A stretch of DNA of 64,000 nt from JADGHX01 sp037200125 (GTDB taxonomy: Bacteria > Pseudomonadota > Gammaproteobacteria > Steroidobacterales > Steroidobacteraceae), in contig JBBCGS010000005.1 in NCBI GenBank assembly GCA_037200125.1, positions 372,001-436,000 of the forward strand. Reading direction: 5' to 3'. The position numbers and the translations under genes are program-made. The notes beneath the pieces were generated by a model that saw nothing but the letters and a program-made list of their open reading frames with translations, was not told where the DNA came from and searched no databases. This document shows, in pieces, positions 44,108-52,520 of the stretch. Positions within the stretch are counted from its first letter, which is position 1. Every line of letters starts with the position of its first letter.

Positions 44108-45784
44108 TCATGCGCGAGCTTCGCGCTCCGCTTGCGGCGCGAGCACGACCTCGACACCGAAGGGCGCATCGAAAGTCGTATGTACCAGGTCATCTGCGAC
44201 GCGCTTGTGGCGCACGCGAAGCGGCCCGCGCGGCGTCGGATATGAGCCTTCGGCCCACGCGAGATCGCCAAGGTTCGGCGCTATGCGCACTCGCGCGCAG
44301 CCGGGCAACAGCGGTGTCACGCCGAGCACGTGCTCACTGAGCCAGGCGGTCGGTCCGCTCGCCCACGCGTGGCAGAGGCTCTTGCGAAACCCGGAGTAGC
44401 CATATTCGCCATAATCTCCGTGCAGATCCGTCTTGCCCGGCGGCGTGAGCTCGTCGATCCGACCCGAGCCCTCGAGCCAATCGACGTCGAACTCCTCCCA
44501 GAAGGTGGTCGCCCCGCGCTCGATCATCCCGCCCCAATACGCGCGCACGACATCGAGCGCGGCGCGTGTCTCACCGAGATAGCCGAGTGCGCGCAGGATG
44601 CTGGAACCACCGAAGGCGGAGATGCCCCGCGCACCGCCACTGAGGAGCGCGCGGCGCGCTGCCTCTATGCCCGACATGGCCGCGAGAACCTGCATGGCCG
44701 CCGCTGATTTGGAGCCGAACGGCTCGCTCGCGCGAGCCCGCGCGCGAACCGCGCACGCACTCGCCTGCCGAGCCGGGCCCGCATCACCGAGAACATGAGC
44801 GAGGCGCGCACCCGCTTCGAATGCCATCACGAGCAGCGCCTGCAGCCCGGCCGCGGTCGCTTGCTTGTCGGCGTAAGTCGGCCAGTTGAGAAAACGCATG
44901 CCGTCCAGGCACTCGCTTCCGTCCGCTTCCATGCGTTCGACGAGCTGCGCCAGCAGATCGAGGAGATAACCGCGCTGAGACTCGAGATACTCGAAGTCGC
45001 CGCAGTGGAGCCACCAAGTCTCCTGGATCAGCACCCACCAGAGCGAAAAGCTGCTGATGCCGTTCATCCATGCGCCACGCGGCGTGTGATCGCGAACGAG
45101 ATCGAGACTTCTGGGGACGACATCCGTGTAGCCGTGCACCGCGCAGATCGTGCGTACCGTCGGCTCGACGTCGCCCATCCAGACGAGGCGGTCGCGCTTG
45201 ATGCCGTCCCACAGATGAGACTGTGCGTTGAGCTCCACCGTGTAAGCGCCCACGTCCCAGATGGTGTCCAGCTTCACGTCGCTGCAACGGAACGCGCCGG
45301 CGCGGGGAATGTCCGGCACCGTGTGGACAGCCCGCACGTGAGTGATAGACACCGCGTCCAGCGCATCGATGCGCACGAAACGAAAACCGCCGGGGCCGAT
45401 GGTCTTCGTGCCGAGCCATGGCAGGAGCTGCACTTCGTCGCGGATGGCGTAGTCGTTGCCGGCCCCGCGGTGACCCAGCTCGGCCATCGCTTCCGAAGCC
45501 GATTCGCCGAACCGCACGCGTACCCGCGGCTCCGCAGCGCCACGCGCTGCGCGGCTGTACGTCGTTATTTCAATACATCCCTGCAACTCCAGGCCGAAGT
45601 CGAGCAGCACGCCCGCAGGCGCGCCATCGTGAGGCTGCAGCAGGCAAACGGTCTGACGCGTCGGCTGTATCGGCTGCGCCAACTCGCTCGCGAGCAAGCC
45701 CAGCGCGCCGGCGACGCCGTGAGCGCTCTGCCAAAGCACTCGCGTTGGCAGTATGTAATGGGTCTTGAACGGCGTTGCGGCCAT
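44108..45784 (-). CDS. GH78-like (alpha-L-rhamnosidase-related) protein
   Basis: A 558-residue protein with the layout of alpha-L-rhamnosidases: an N-terminal beta-sandwich (LLDFGLELQGCIEITTYSR), then the six-hairpin catalytic barrel with LWDGIKRDRLVWMGDVEP, SFSLWWVLIQETWWLHCGD, TTFWEEFDVDW and SLCHAWASGPTAWLSEHVLG, and a small C-terminal sandwich. In family 78 the acid residue sits in the RDR-GW-GD motif; here the motif reads KRDRLVWMGD, so the acidic residues are kept. There is no signal peptide. With the GH51 enzyme it hints at intracellular use of plant-type sugars. It follows the hypothetical gene by 16 bases. Confidence 0.82.
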   Translation of the reverse strand: MAATPFKTHYILPTRVLWQSAHGVAGALGLLASELAQPIQPTRQTVCLLQPHDGAPAGVLLDFGLELQGCIEITTYSRAARGAAEPRVRVRFGESASEAMAELGHRGAGNDYAIRDEVQLLPWLGTKTIGPGGFRFVRIDALDAVSITHVRAVHTVPDIPRAGAFRCSDVKLDTIWDVGAYTVELNAQSHLWDGIKRDRLVWMGDVEPTVRTICAVHGYTDVVPRSLDLVRDHTPRGAWMNGISSFSLWWVLIQETWWLHCGDFEYLESQRGYLLDLLAQLVERMEADGSECLDGMRFLNWPTYADKQATAAGLQALLVMAFEAGARLAHVLGDAGPARQASACAVRARARASEPFGSKSAAAMQVLAAMSGIEAARRALLSGGARGISAFGGSSILRALGYLGETRAALDVVRAYWGGMIERGATTFWEEFDVDWLEGSGRIDELTPPGKTDLHGDYGEYGYSGFRKSLCHAWASGPTAWLSEHVLGVTPLLPGCARVRIAPNLGDLAWAEGSYPTPRGPLRVRHKRVADDLVHTTFDAPFGVEVVLAPQAEREARA

Positions 45785-45800
45785 GAGCTCCCCGACCTTT

Positions 45801-46745
45801 TCAGCGTTGTCTCGAGGACCCGCGAGCCTGCGCGCGTTGCGAACGCTGAAGCGACTGCTGCTGCATGCTGAGCTGCCACTCCTGCACCGAGCGAATATGG
45901 TTGTATTGCTCCGAAGTCAGCACGGAGGACGCGCGATCCAGCACCGCTCGGTCATACGACGCCTGCCAGTCGACCCGTGCCTGCATCGCGTCCACGTCAC
46001 GGAAGGTGGTGGGCTGAGGCTGTGCCGGCAAACCCTGCTTCACGTCCATCATGATGCTGACGAACTGCTCTTTCTGGTCGTCCCGCATCGGGAGGTTGAG
46101 CGCGTCGAGTTGCTCGGCGTAGTAGTTGACCTGCGACCGCTCTGGAAGGGACTTCTGGTAGGCCGCGAACGTGGTCGCCTTCTCGGGACCCAGTAGCGCG
46201 TTGATCTCGCTCTCGGACTTGCTCTGCAACTGAGCCCTCGCCTGCTCCATCGCGGTCCGGTCGCCTCTCAACAGGCTGCTCGTGTCGGCTTCGCGAAGCT
46301 GCTGGTCGGCGAGCAGATTCAGCAGCGCGTCCGATTTATCCCGGCCCAGCGCGAGCTTCTGTATCGCATCGGCGTAGGTGCGCTTGCTGCCGGCCTTCAT
46401 CTGCACGCGCATCATTTCCCGCCCTTGCGGCGAGTTCAGGATATCGAGGCCGCCACCTCGCTGCGGGCGAACGGCGCGCTCCTGAGGATCGGGATTACCC
46501 GGGAGCGCTGCCGGTGTCGGCGTCCGCGCAGGCGGAGTCGCGCCCGAATGCGCGGCGGATGCGGCACCCGCGCCAGGAAGGTCCGCCACCGATTGATCGG
46601 CGGCACGGCGCGCCTTCGCCGCGAACAGCGATGCGGGACGCGCCTGCGCCTGCTCACGCGCCGCGTGAAGCTCCGTCGCCAGGTAGATCGAAGTAGCCGC
46701 GAGCGCCACGGTCGCGATCGCAAGCGTGGTCGTCAGTGATTTCAT
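45801..46745 (-). CDS. Membrane-anchored or exported hypothetical protein
   Basis: A 314-residue protein that starts with a signal peptide or anchor (MKSLTTTLAIATVALAATS) followed by an Ala/Pro-rich linker of about 70 residues (SGATPPARTPTPAALPG). The rest is helical and charged, with KTYADAIQKLALG-like repeats of Gln, Arg and Glu (LLADQQLREADTSSLL, QARAQLQSKSESEINALLG) and a Gln/Arg-rich end. This pattern suits a periplasmic coiled-coil protein. Family not recognised. It has the GTTGCGG-like element upstream and lies 16 bases before the GH78-like gene, so the two may be co-transcribed. Confidence 0.7.
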   Translation of the reverse strand: MKSLTTTLAIATVALAATSIYLATELHAAREQAQARPASLFAAKARRAADQSVADLPGAGAASAAHSGATPPARTPTPAALPGNPDPQERAVRPQRGGGLDILNSPQGREMMRVQMKAGSKRTYADAIQKLALGRDKSDALLNLLADQQLREADTSSLLRGDRTAMEQARAQLQSKSESEINALLGPEKATTFAAYQKSLPERSQVNYYAEQLDALNLPMRDDQKEQFVSIMMDVKQGLPAQPQPTTFRDVDAMQARVDWQASYDRAVLDRASSVLTSEQYNHIRSVQEWQLSMQQQSLQRSQRAQARGSSRQR

Positions 46746-46778
46746 GCCTGGTACGGCTTTCCGGCCCTGTGATCCACA

Positions 46779-46808
46779 GGAACGAGCCGACCGGCCAATC
46801 GCCGCAAT
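46779..46808 (-). promoter_or_regulatory. ATTGCGG-N16-TCGTTCC promoter-like element
   Basis: Minus strand: ATTGCGG at 46808-46802, 16 bases, TCGTTCC at 46785-46779, ending 33 bases before the ATG of the exported hypothetical protein. It lies in the 85-base gap after the SGNH hydrolase stop. Confidence 0.6.
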
Positions 46809-46830
46809 CGCGGCCGCAATGAAACGCGAG

Positions 46831-47541
46831 CTACTCGCGCATCGACGGAAGACTCACCGCCGACAGACAGTCCCGCAGACGCGGCCACATCAACTCATAG
46901 GCGCCGCGATTCGGATGCAGACCGTCCGACGAGAGCCCTTCCGAGAGCTGGCCGCGTTCGTCCGCGAGCGCCTCGTGATAATCCGCCACCGGAAAATCTC
47001 TCGACCGCGCGAAGGATTTCAGCCACGAATTGATCGTCCGCTGCGTTCCCGGATCGCGGCCGAGATTCGTGTGATTCATGCCGAGCGGAGGCAGCGTGCA
47101 GAGAATGACGCGGATGCCGCGCGCCGTGGCGATATCCACCATCGACGTGATGTTCCGAGTGGCGCGCTCGACGATGGCGCCGTTCGAATGAGGATCGGAC
47201 GGTTCACCGATGTAGACCCGCAGATCGTTGGTGCCACCGAGAATCACCACTGCGGCGGGCTTCAGTGCGACGACGTCGTCCTGGAATCGCAGCAGCATCT
47301 GCGATGTGTTCTGGCCTGGAATGCCGCGATTGACGAGATCGAGATGAGCGGGCGCCGGCAGGCAGGCCGGCTCCCAGTAATACGTGATCGAATCGCCCAG
47401 AAGCACGGCGCGCGTGCGGGCGTCGTCCTCCGCCAGCAGCTTGCGGTTGGCATCGCGGTAGCCGCCGATCTCCGCGATGTCATCCATCTGCATCATGAAT
47501 TTCGCTGCGAAGTCGTGCAGCTTGAAGTCGCCGATCGGCAT
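46831..47541 (-). CDS. SGNH/GDSL-family hydrolase
   Basis: A 236-residue serine esterase of the SGNH fold. Block I is LLGDSITYYW with the nucleophile Ser, block II is NRGIPGQNTSQML, block III is LGGTNDLRV with the oxyanion Asn, and block V is DGLHPNRGAYELM with catalytic Asp and His. Such enzymes deacetylate carbohydrates or cleave lipid and ester substrates. No signal peptide is seen. The ATG at 47541 (MPIGDFKLHDF) has GGGGGGA just upstream; an earlier start would lie inside the PhoU-domain gene. It begins 19 bases after that gene's stop. Confidence 0.9.
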   Translation of the reverse strand: MPIGDFKLHDFAAKFMMQMDDIAEIGGYRDANRKLLAEDDARTRAVLLGDSITYYWEPACLPAPAHLDLVNRGIPGQNTSQMLLRFQDDVVALKPAAVVILGGTNDLRVYIGEPSDPHSNGAIVERATRNITSMVDIATARGIRVILCTLPPLGMNHTNLGRDPGTQRTINSWLKSFARSRDFPVADYHEALADERGQLSEGLSSDGLHPNRGAYELMWPRLRDCLSAVSLPSMRE

Positions 47542-47560
47542 GGGGGGAGCCTCGAGGGTT

Positions 47561-48247
47561 TCAAAGCGCTTTCGTGTGGCGCCCGTTCGCGATGGAAAGC
47601 GACAGCCGCCAACCCGAGGTTGCAAGACCCGGGATCACGGCGAGACGATCGTTGATCCTGCGCAGGCAGCCGAGCGCGAAGGCGAACGGCCGTGCCGGCG
47701 CGTTCGGACCCGCCGCTTCCCGCCGCAGATTCTCACGCGCGATTTCGCGCTCGACCCGGCGCAACGCGTCGCGCTGTTTGGCGAGGTACTTCAGCGCGTT
47801 CGGCCCCGCATGCGCGAAACTGATTGCACAGAGCTTCAGGTGTGACTGCAACAACAGCAATAGCTCCGCCATGCCTGCGCGCGCGGCTGGCGAGAGCCGA
47901 ACACCGTGGCGAAGACTGCGGGACGATCCGCGCACCAGCAAACGGTTCACGACGTCCGCGACGTGCTCGACATGGCCGGCGAGCTCCAGCAGCGCGCTAC
48001 AGCGGGTGACGTGCTGCTTCGGGTGTTTTCGGCCGATGAGCATTCCAAGCCGCATCTCGATGCGCTCGTTGAGCTCATCCAGCTCTTCGTCCAGCTCCTT
48101 GATCGCGTCGATCGCCTGACGCTCGTCGCCGTCGAACAGCCCCTGCAACCGTCGCAGCATCGTGCGCACGACGTCCGTCATGCGCAGCGCGTCGCGCTCC
48201 GCCTCCGCCAGTGCGATATCCGCCTCGTTCACGGGAGATCTCATCAT
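47561..48247 (-). CDS. Stand-alone PhoU-domain-like protein
   Basis: A 228-residue helical protein. Residues about 10-190 match the PhoU-like tail of Na/phosphate cotransporters: ALRMTDVVRTMLRRLQGLF, AIKELDEELDELNERIEMRL, LLELAGHVEHVADVVNRLL, and KYLAKQRDALRRVEREIARE. The membrane transporter half that normally precedes this tail is missing; upstream is a metallophosphatase gene that overlaps the start as ATGA. It could be a free regulator of phosphate uptake or the remains of a split transporter. The last 35 residues, after AGPNAPARPF, are unlike the family. Confidence 0.72.
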   Translation of the reverse strand: MMRSPVNEADIALAEAERDALRMTDVVRTMLRRLQGLFDGDERQAIDAIKELDEELDELNERIEMRLGMLIGRKHPKQHVTRCSALLELAGHVEHVADVVNRLLVRGSSRSLRHGVRLSPAARAGMAELLLLLQSHLKLCAISFAHAGPNALKYLAKQRDALRRVEREIARENLRREAAGPNAPARPFAFALGCLRRINDRLAVIPGLATSGWRLSLSIANGRHTKAL

Positions 48248-49257
48248 GCCCTCTTCTCCTTGCGAACCCGCGGCTTGCGCGGCGGGCGGCGTGCCGTCAC
48301 CGCAACGAAGTTGCCGCGCTTCAGGCGTTCCTCGCCTGACCAGCGATACGCGCACAGCCGCCCTCCGTACACAGCGGAATAGTCCACGCACGCGAGATTC
48401 GGCAGCAACGGCCGGATCGAAGCCTTCAACCCGAGGCTCTGGTGGCCGGTGACGAGCGGCGGCTCGCTCTTCGGATAGCCCCACAGCGACTTGCGGTCGT
48501 CATCGGTCAGCGTGCTTCGCGGCCAACGCTTGCGTCGGTGAAACGCCGCGTGCCACAGCGTGGGCGCCGAAAGCTCTTCGGGCCTGCGGAACCAGCGGGC
48601 GCGCATGTTGTACAGACGCTTGCGCCCCTTGCTGTCCCTCATCTTGAACATGATCACGGGCCCGAAGAGCAGCGTCGCGAGCGAGCCGGCCTCTGGCGAC
48701 TCGCGATTCTCGAGCTTGCGCATGACGCCGCGGCTCGCGAGCGACTTGCCGCGCCAGACTTTCACCGAAGGCTCGTGCCAGGCGCCGTGCACCACCCGCA
48801 GGCCGGGCCGCTCGAACACGATCGGCAGAGCGCGCATCCACCGGACCCAGCGCTTCAGCTTGCGCGAGCGCATGCCGAGCTGCTCGTGCGTCGCCTTGAG
48901 TTGCTCGATGCGGCCTTCACTGCGCTCGCGCATCGGCTTGCCGCTCGCATTGAGCGTGTGGAAATAGATGAGATCACGCTCGTGATTGCCGAGTATGCAC
49001 TCGGCGGAGCCGGCCTCGACCATCGCGGCGACGGTCTCGAGTACGGCCTCGATTTCCGGACCGCGATCGATCAGGTCGCCGACGAATACCGCCAGCCGTG
49101 AAGGATGGCGCCACACGCCTTTGCGCCGCCGGTATCCCATGGCGCTCAGCAACTCCGCCAGTTCCTGGTGGCAGCCGTGAACGTCACCGATGATGTCAAA
49201 GCCCTGGTGACGGGTGCGGGCCGATGAGGTTCGAGGTAACAAGGCCTTGAAACACAA
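48244..49257 (-). CDS. Metallophosphoesterase (calcineurin-like)
   Basis: A protein of about 335 residues of the PrpA/ApaH-like metallophosphatase group. Metal-binding motifs are FDIIGDVHGCHQEL, FVGDLIDRGP and ILGNHERD, with a later VVHGAWHEP supplying another metal-binding His. Such enzymes cleave phosphoproteins or dinucleoside polyphosphates. The start is uncertain: no ATG is in reach, and TTG at 49257 or 49242 precedes the conserved domain; the open frame farther upstream overlaps other genes and is not coding. It overlaps the PhoU-domain gene by four bases. The C-terminal region after VRKEKRA is absent. Confidence 0.82.
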   Translation of the reverse strand: MCFKALLPRTSSARTRHQGFDIIGDVHGCHQELAELLSAMGYRRRKGVWRHPSRLAVFVGDLIDRGPEIEAVLETVAAMVEAGSAECILGNHERDLIYFHTLNASGKPMRERSEGRIEQLKATHEQLGMRSRKLKRWVRWMRALPIVFERPGLRVVHGAWHEPSVKVWRGKSLASRGVMRKLENRESPEAGSLATLLFGPVIMFKMRDSKGRKRLYNMRARWFRRPEELSAPTLWHAAFHRRKRWPRSTLTDDDRKSLWGYPKSEPPLVTGHQSLGLKASIRPLLPNLACVDYSAVYGGRLCAYRWSGEERLKRGNFVAVTARRPPRKPRVRKEKRA

Positions 49258-49330
49258 ATTACGAGGAGCTGCGAACGCTAGCCAATCCCGGAGCCGGCTG
49301 CGTCCATCTATAGTCGGGATGCGACAAAAA

Positions 49331-49577
49331 TCACGATTGGGCCGCTTCCGGCAGCAACTCCCATTGCAGGCCGTCCGACGATTGCAGGAGGCCGAAGCTG
49401 GTCCAGCTGTTCGCGTCGGTTCCCATGAGCAAACGTGGGGTCGATCACCCGCTGCAGCGAGTTCCAGGGAAGGCGGCTGGCCTCGTCGAGAAAGAAACGC
49501 GGCGCGTACACGTACGGGTCGCGAATCAGATCCCTGGTGCGCCAGACCGGATTGGTGAGGCCGCTCAGCTCGAGCAT
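49331..49577 (-). pseudogene. Short frameshifted gene after the ABC exporter
   Basis: Frame one begins MLELSGLTNPVWRTRDLI and continues RDPYVYAPRFFLDEASR to LPWNSLQRVIDP. A one-base shift near 49430 then gives LLMGTDANSWTSFGLLQSSD and GLQWELLPEAAQS before TGA. Both halves look like genuine protein, so an 80-residue gene has been broken once. The ATG overlaps the last 13 bases of the ABC exporter gene. Family not recognised. Confidence 0.5.
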
Positions 49578-51412
49578 GATTTCTCCGGGACCGGCGCGTC
49601 TTCCGGCAGGAACCCGTCGACCTGGCGTGTCCACAAACGATGATAGAGGCCGCCGCGGGCCAGCAGCTGCGCGTGGCTGCCGCTCTCGACGATGCGACCG
49701 CCGTCGAAAACGAGAATGCGGTCGAGGTGCGCGATCGTCGACAGGCGGTGCGCAACGACGACGACCGTCTTGCCGCGCATGGCTTCGTCGAGCGTGCGCT
49801 GGATGACGCGTTCGGTCAGCGAGTCGAGGCTCGAGGTCGCCTCGTCCAGAATGAGAATCGGCGCGTTTTTCAGCAGCGCGCGCGCGATGGCGATGCGCTG
49901 GCGCTGCCCGCCGGAGAGCTTCACGCCACGCTCGCCGACGAGCGACGCGTAGCCCTGCGCCATCTCCGTGATGAAGCTGTGCGCATCGGCGCGGGTCGCG
50001 GCGCTGCGAACTTCCGCGTGACTGGCCTGAGGCTTGCCGTAGCGGATGTTATCCGCCAGCGACCGATGAAAGAGACCCGGCTCCTGCGGGATCAGGCCGA
50101 TCTGCGCGTGCAGCGATTCGAGCGTGAAGCGGCGGATATCCTCGCCGTCGATCAGGATGCCGCCCTCCCGCGGGTCGTAGAGCCGCAGGATCAGATTCAC
50201 GAACGTGGACTTCCCCGACCCCGAGTAGCCCACGAGGCCCACGCGCTCGCCGGCGGGAATCGTGACGCTCAGGTCGCGAAACACCTGAAAACCATCGTGA
50301 TAGCGGAAGCTCACATTGCGGAACTCGATGCTTCCCCGGCTCACGGCGACCGGTTTCGAGCCCGGCAGGTCGACGATGTCGTGCGGCCGCACGACCGTGT
50401 TGACGCCGTTCTCGACATTGCCGAGATACTCGAAGAAATCGAGAAAGCGGCGGCCGAGGTTCGCGGCCTCGGAAATGATGATCAGCGCCATGCTCACGCA
50501 CATGACGACCGTGCCCGCATCGACGGCGCCGAGGTGCCACAACCAGAGCGCGCAGGACAACGCCCCCACCTTGAGCACCAGCGACGAGGCGTTCTGAAAC
50601 CAGCGAATGCGCTCGATATGCCGATGCGCGATTCGCGCGGCGCCGACCTCCCGGTCGAGCACGCCTCCCAGGCGCTCTCGCTCGTCCGATAGCCGCGCGA
50701 AGAGGCGCGTGCTCGCGATGTTGCTGACCGTGTCGACGACGTGCCCGCTGCTCGCGCTCCGTGCATCCGCATAGCGCCTCCAGTGAGGGCGAGAGCGACG
50801 GGCGAGCACGTACGAGATCGCGATGAACACCGTCGCCCACACGAGGACGAACGCGGCGAGACGCCAGTCCGCAAGTCCCAGAAGGGTCGCCGCGACGCTG
50901 ATCTTGACCGCCACGGGCATGAAGTCGATCAGCACCGCCCAGGTGGTCTGCAGCACGCCCATCGACGTTTCGGAAATGCGGTGAGCCAGCGCGCCGGCGA
51001 AGCGCTCGCTGAAATACTTGTGGGAATGATACTGGATGTAGGCGAAGAGCTCGCTCGTTACGCGCTGGCGAAGCAGCGGGTTCAGGTAGAGCGTCGCCGC
51101 TCCCGAGGATCGGGCGAACAGGATTTCCGTGAGGCCGAGGCCCGCGAACAGCAGTATCGGGACCTTCAGCGCTCCGAGGTCACCCCGCGAAATAGCGCGC
51201 ACGATCGAGCCCAGCGCGTAAGGCGCGCCGATGGTGCTGGCGGCCTGCCCCATCTCCAGGAACACGATGAGCACATACCAGTAGCGGAACCGCGCGACGT
51301 AGCGCCAGATGAACGCGAACGGGGTCGACGGAAGATCTGGCGCCTGCGGGGCGCGAAAAGGCGGTGAGGAGTCGAGCACGCCGGAATGATTGCGGATTGG
51401 AACGAACTGCAC
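49565..51412 (-). CDS. MsbA/LmrA-like ABC exporter, fused permease and ATPase
   Basis: A 615-residue ABC half-exporter, functional as a dimer. Six membrane helices (for example FRYWYVLIVFLEMGQA, LLFAGLGLTEILFA, FVLVWATVFIAISYVLA, MCVSMALIIISEAA) are followed by an ATPase with Walker A GYSGSGKST near 395, the Q-loop LIPQEPGLF, signature LSGGQRQRIAIARAL near 497 and Walker B ILILDEATSSLD. Substrate unknown; relatives export lipids, peptides or drugs. The start is GTG at 51412; a TCGTTCC motif overlaps the first codons without a matching left half, so a later GTG at 51379 is possible. Confidence 0.9.
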   Translation of the reverse strand: MQFVPIRNHSGVLDSSPPFRAPQAPDLPSTPFAFIWRYVARFRYWYVLIVFLEMGQAASTIGAPYALGSIVRAISRGDLGALKVPILLFAGLGLTEILFARSSGAATLYLNPLLRQRVTSELFAYIQYHSHKYFSERFAGALAHRISETSMGVLQTTWAVLIDFMPVAVKISVAATLLGLADWRLAAFVLVWATVFIAISYVLARRSRPHWRRYADARSASSGHVVDTVSNIASTRLFARLSDERERLGGVLDREVGAARIAHRHIERIRWFQNASSLVLKVGALSCALWLWHLGAVDAGTVVMCVSMALIIISEAANLGRRFLDFFEYLGNVENGVNTVVRPHDIVDLPGSKPVAVSRGSIEFRNVSFRYHDGFQVFRDLSVTIPAGERVGLVGYSGSGKSTFVNLILRLYDPREGGILIDGEDIRRFTLESLHAQIGLIPQEPGLFHRSLADNIRYGKPQASHAEVRSAATRADAHSFITEMAQGYASLVGERGVKLSGGQRQRIAIARALLKNAPILILDEATSSLDSLTERVIQRTLDEAMRGKTVVVVAHRLSTIAHLDRILVFDGGRIVESGSHAQLLARGGLYHRLWTRQVDGFLPEDAPVPEKSCSS

Positions 51413-51454
51413 ATCCGACCAAAGCAGGAGTGCGCGAGTGGGCAGGCGGCCCGC

Positions 51455-51829
51455 TCAGTTTTTCTTGGGCAAGTGCGCGTCCTGGAACGCCACCACCTTG
51501 GCTCGATAGTCGCCAATGACCTTGACCGCGTCGTTTCCGGCCTCCGCATGAGCGCGCGCAAGGTCGCTGTACTTCTTGATGTCCACCTGGCGCAGCGTGA
51601 CGTAGGCCGAAACGCAGTCCCCGTAAGCGTTCACCTTCTTGATGAAGTAGTCGATGTCTTCCACGGGCATCGACGCGCGCTCAGGAATCTTCGGTTGCGG
51701 GCAGTCCATTGCCGGCACGCTCGCTTTCACTTCGGGAGGCAGCGGCTGCGGGTCCTGCGAGGCTTCCTGCGCGGACGCCGAGAGACACACGGCAGCGGCG
51801 CACCACAATAACGGGTTCCGGGTTTTCAT
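51455..51829 (-). CDS. Small exported protein of unknown function
   Basis: A 124-residue protein with a signal peptide (MKTRNPLLWCAAAVCLSASA, cut before QEAS). The mature part is Pro-rich at first (QDPQPLPPEVKASVP) and then helical, with two Cys (MDCPQP and YGDCVS) that could pair. AYVTLRQVDIKKYSDLARAH and AGNDAVKVIGDYRAKV suggest a small periplasmic helical bundle. Family not recognised. A TTTCCGG-N16-TCGTTCC element ends six bases before the ATG, so the mRNA should start at the AUG itself. The exporter gene follows 42 bases downstream. Confidence 0.72.
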   Translation of the reverse strand: MKTRNPLLWCAAAVCLSASAQEASQDPQPLPPEVKASVPAMDCPQPKIPERASMPVEDIDYFIKKVNAYGDCVSAYVTLRQVDIKKYSDLARAHAEAGNDAVKVIGDYRAKVVAFQDAHLPKKN

Positions 51830-51835
51830 TTGACG

Positions 51836-51865
51836 GGAACGAACAGGCCGGCGGAAGACCGGAAA
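51836..51865 (-). promoter_or_regulatory. TTTCCGG-N16-TCGTTCC promoter-like element
   Basis: Minus strand: TTTCCGG at 51865-51859, 16 bases, TCGTTCC at 51842-51836. Six bases separate it from the ATG at 51829, predicting a leaderless transcript. Confidence 0.55.
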
Positions 51866-51927
51866 AAACCCGGGACTTTTTTCGACCCACGATGGTCCAA
51901 TCCCACTCTTCGACTCGAGGAGCAGAC

Positions 51928-52440
51928 ATGAATCTTCGTTTTGTCCCCTTCGCTCTCGCCGCGCTCTCGACCCCCGCCTTCGCCGCCGGCGTGACGGTGG
52001 AGTTCACGAACCCGGACAAGTACACCGACGCCAAGGTGGAGAACAGCTCGCTGCCGGCGGCGCAGGCGTCACTTCAGAAGCGTCTTCGTGAATACCTGCG
52101 GCAGCTCGGGCAGCGCTATCTGCCCGACGACCAGGCTCTCACGATCGACGTGCTGGATATCGACCTCGCCGGAAGATTCGAGCCCTGGCGCCCGAATGCC
52201 GACACAGTGCGGTTCATGGTTTCAACCACGTGGCCTTCGATGAAGCTGCGCTACGAGGTCAGGGGCCCCGACGGCAAGACGCTCGCAAGCGGCACGGAGA
52301 CGGTGATGGACCAGGACTATCTGCGCCGCCCCAATCAATATTCGGAGAGCGACACGCTACGGTACGAGAAGCGCATGCTGGATACCTGGTTTGACGCGAA
52401 GTTCGGGCGGCCGCGCGGGCAGCACGCCGGCCTCACGTGA
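51928..52440 (+). CDS. DUF3016-family exported protein
   Basis: A 170-residue protein with signal peptide MNLRFVPFALAALSTPAFA. The mature part opens VTVEFTNPDKYTDAKVENSS and contains YLRQLGQRYLPDDQALTIDV, DIDLAGRFEPWRP, PSMKLRYEVRGPDG and YLRRPNQYSESDTLRYEKRM, which match DUF3016, a family of small envelope proteins of unknown role common in gammaproteobacteria. The ATG at 51928 has GAGGAG seven bases upstream. It is the only plus-strand gene between 36 and 63 kb, divergent from the small exported-protein gene and convergent with fecA-H. Confidence 0.85.
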   Translation: MNLRFVPFALAALSTPAFAAGVTVEFTNPDKYTDAKVENSSLPAAQASLQKRLREYLRQLGQRYLPDDQALTIDVLDIDLAGRFEPWRPNADTVRFMVSTTWPSMKLRYEVRGPDGKTLASGTETVMDQDYLRRPNQYSESDTLRYEKRMLDTWFDAKFGRPRGQHAGLT

Positions 52441-52473
52441 CGGCGTAAGCCGACCTTTCCAGCTTGGCACCCC

Positions 52474-52511
52474 GATGCGGCGACGGGCGCAACATCGCCC
52501 GACGCCGCATC
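52474..52511. terminator. Strong hairpin between convergent genes
   Basis: GATGCGGCG (52474-52482) pairs with 52503-52511, and CGGGCG (52484-52489) with CGCCCG (52496-52501); the only flaw is an A-A mismatch, and the loop is CAACAT. It is 33 bases past the DUF3016 stop and 10 bases past the fecA-H stop on the other strand. No U-tract; a shared end structure is likely. Confidence 0.55.
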
Positions 52512-52520
52512 CCGGTTTGC

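Noticed and set aside
51399..51428. The promoter element before the MsbA-like exporter
   Set aside because: TCGTTCC is present but overlaps the coding start and the left half is not a match.
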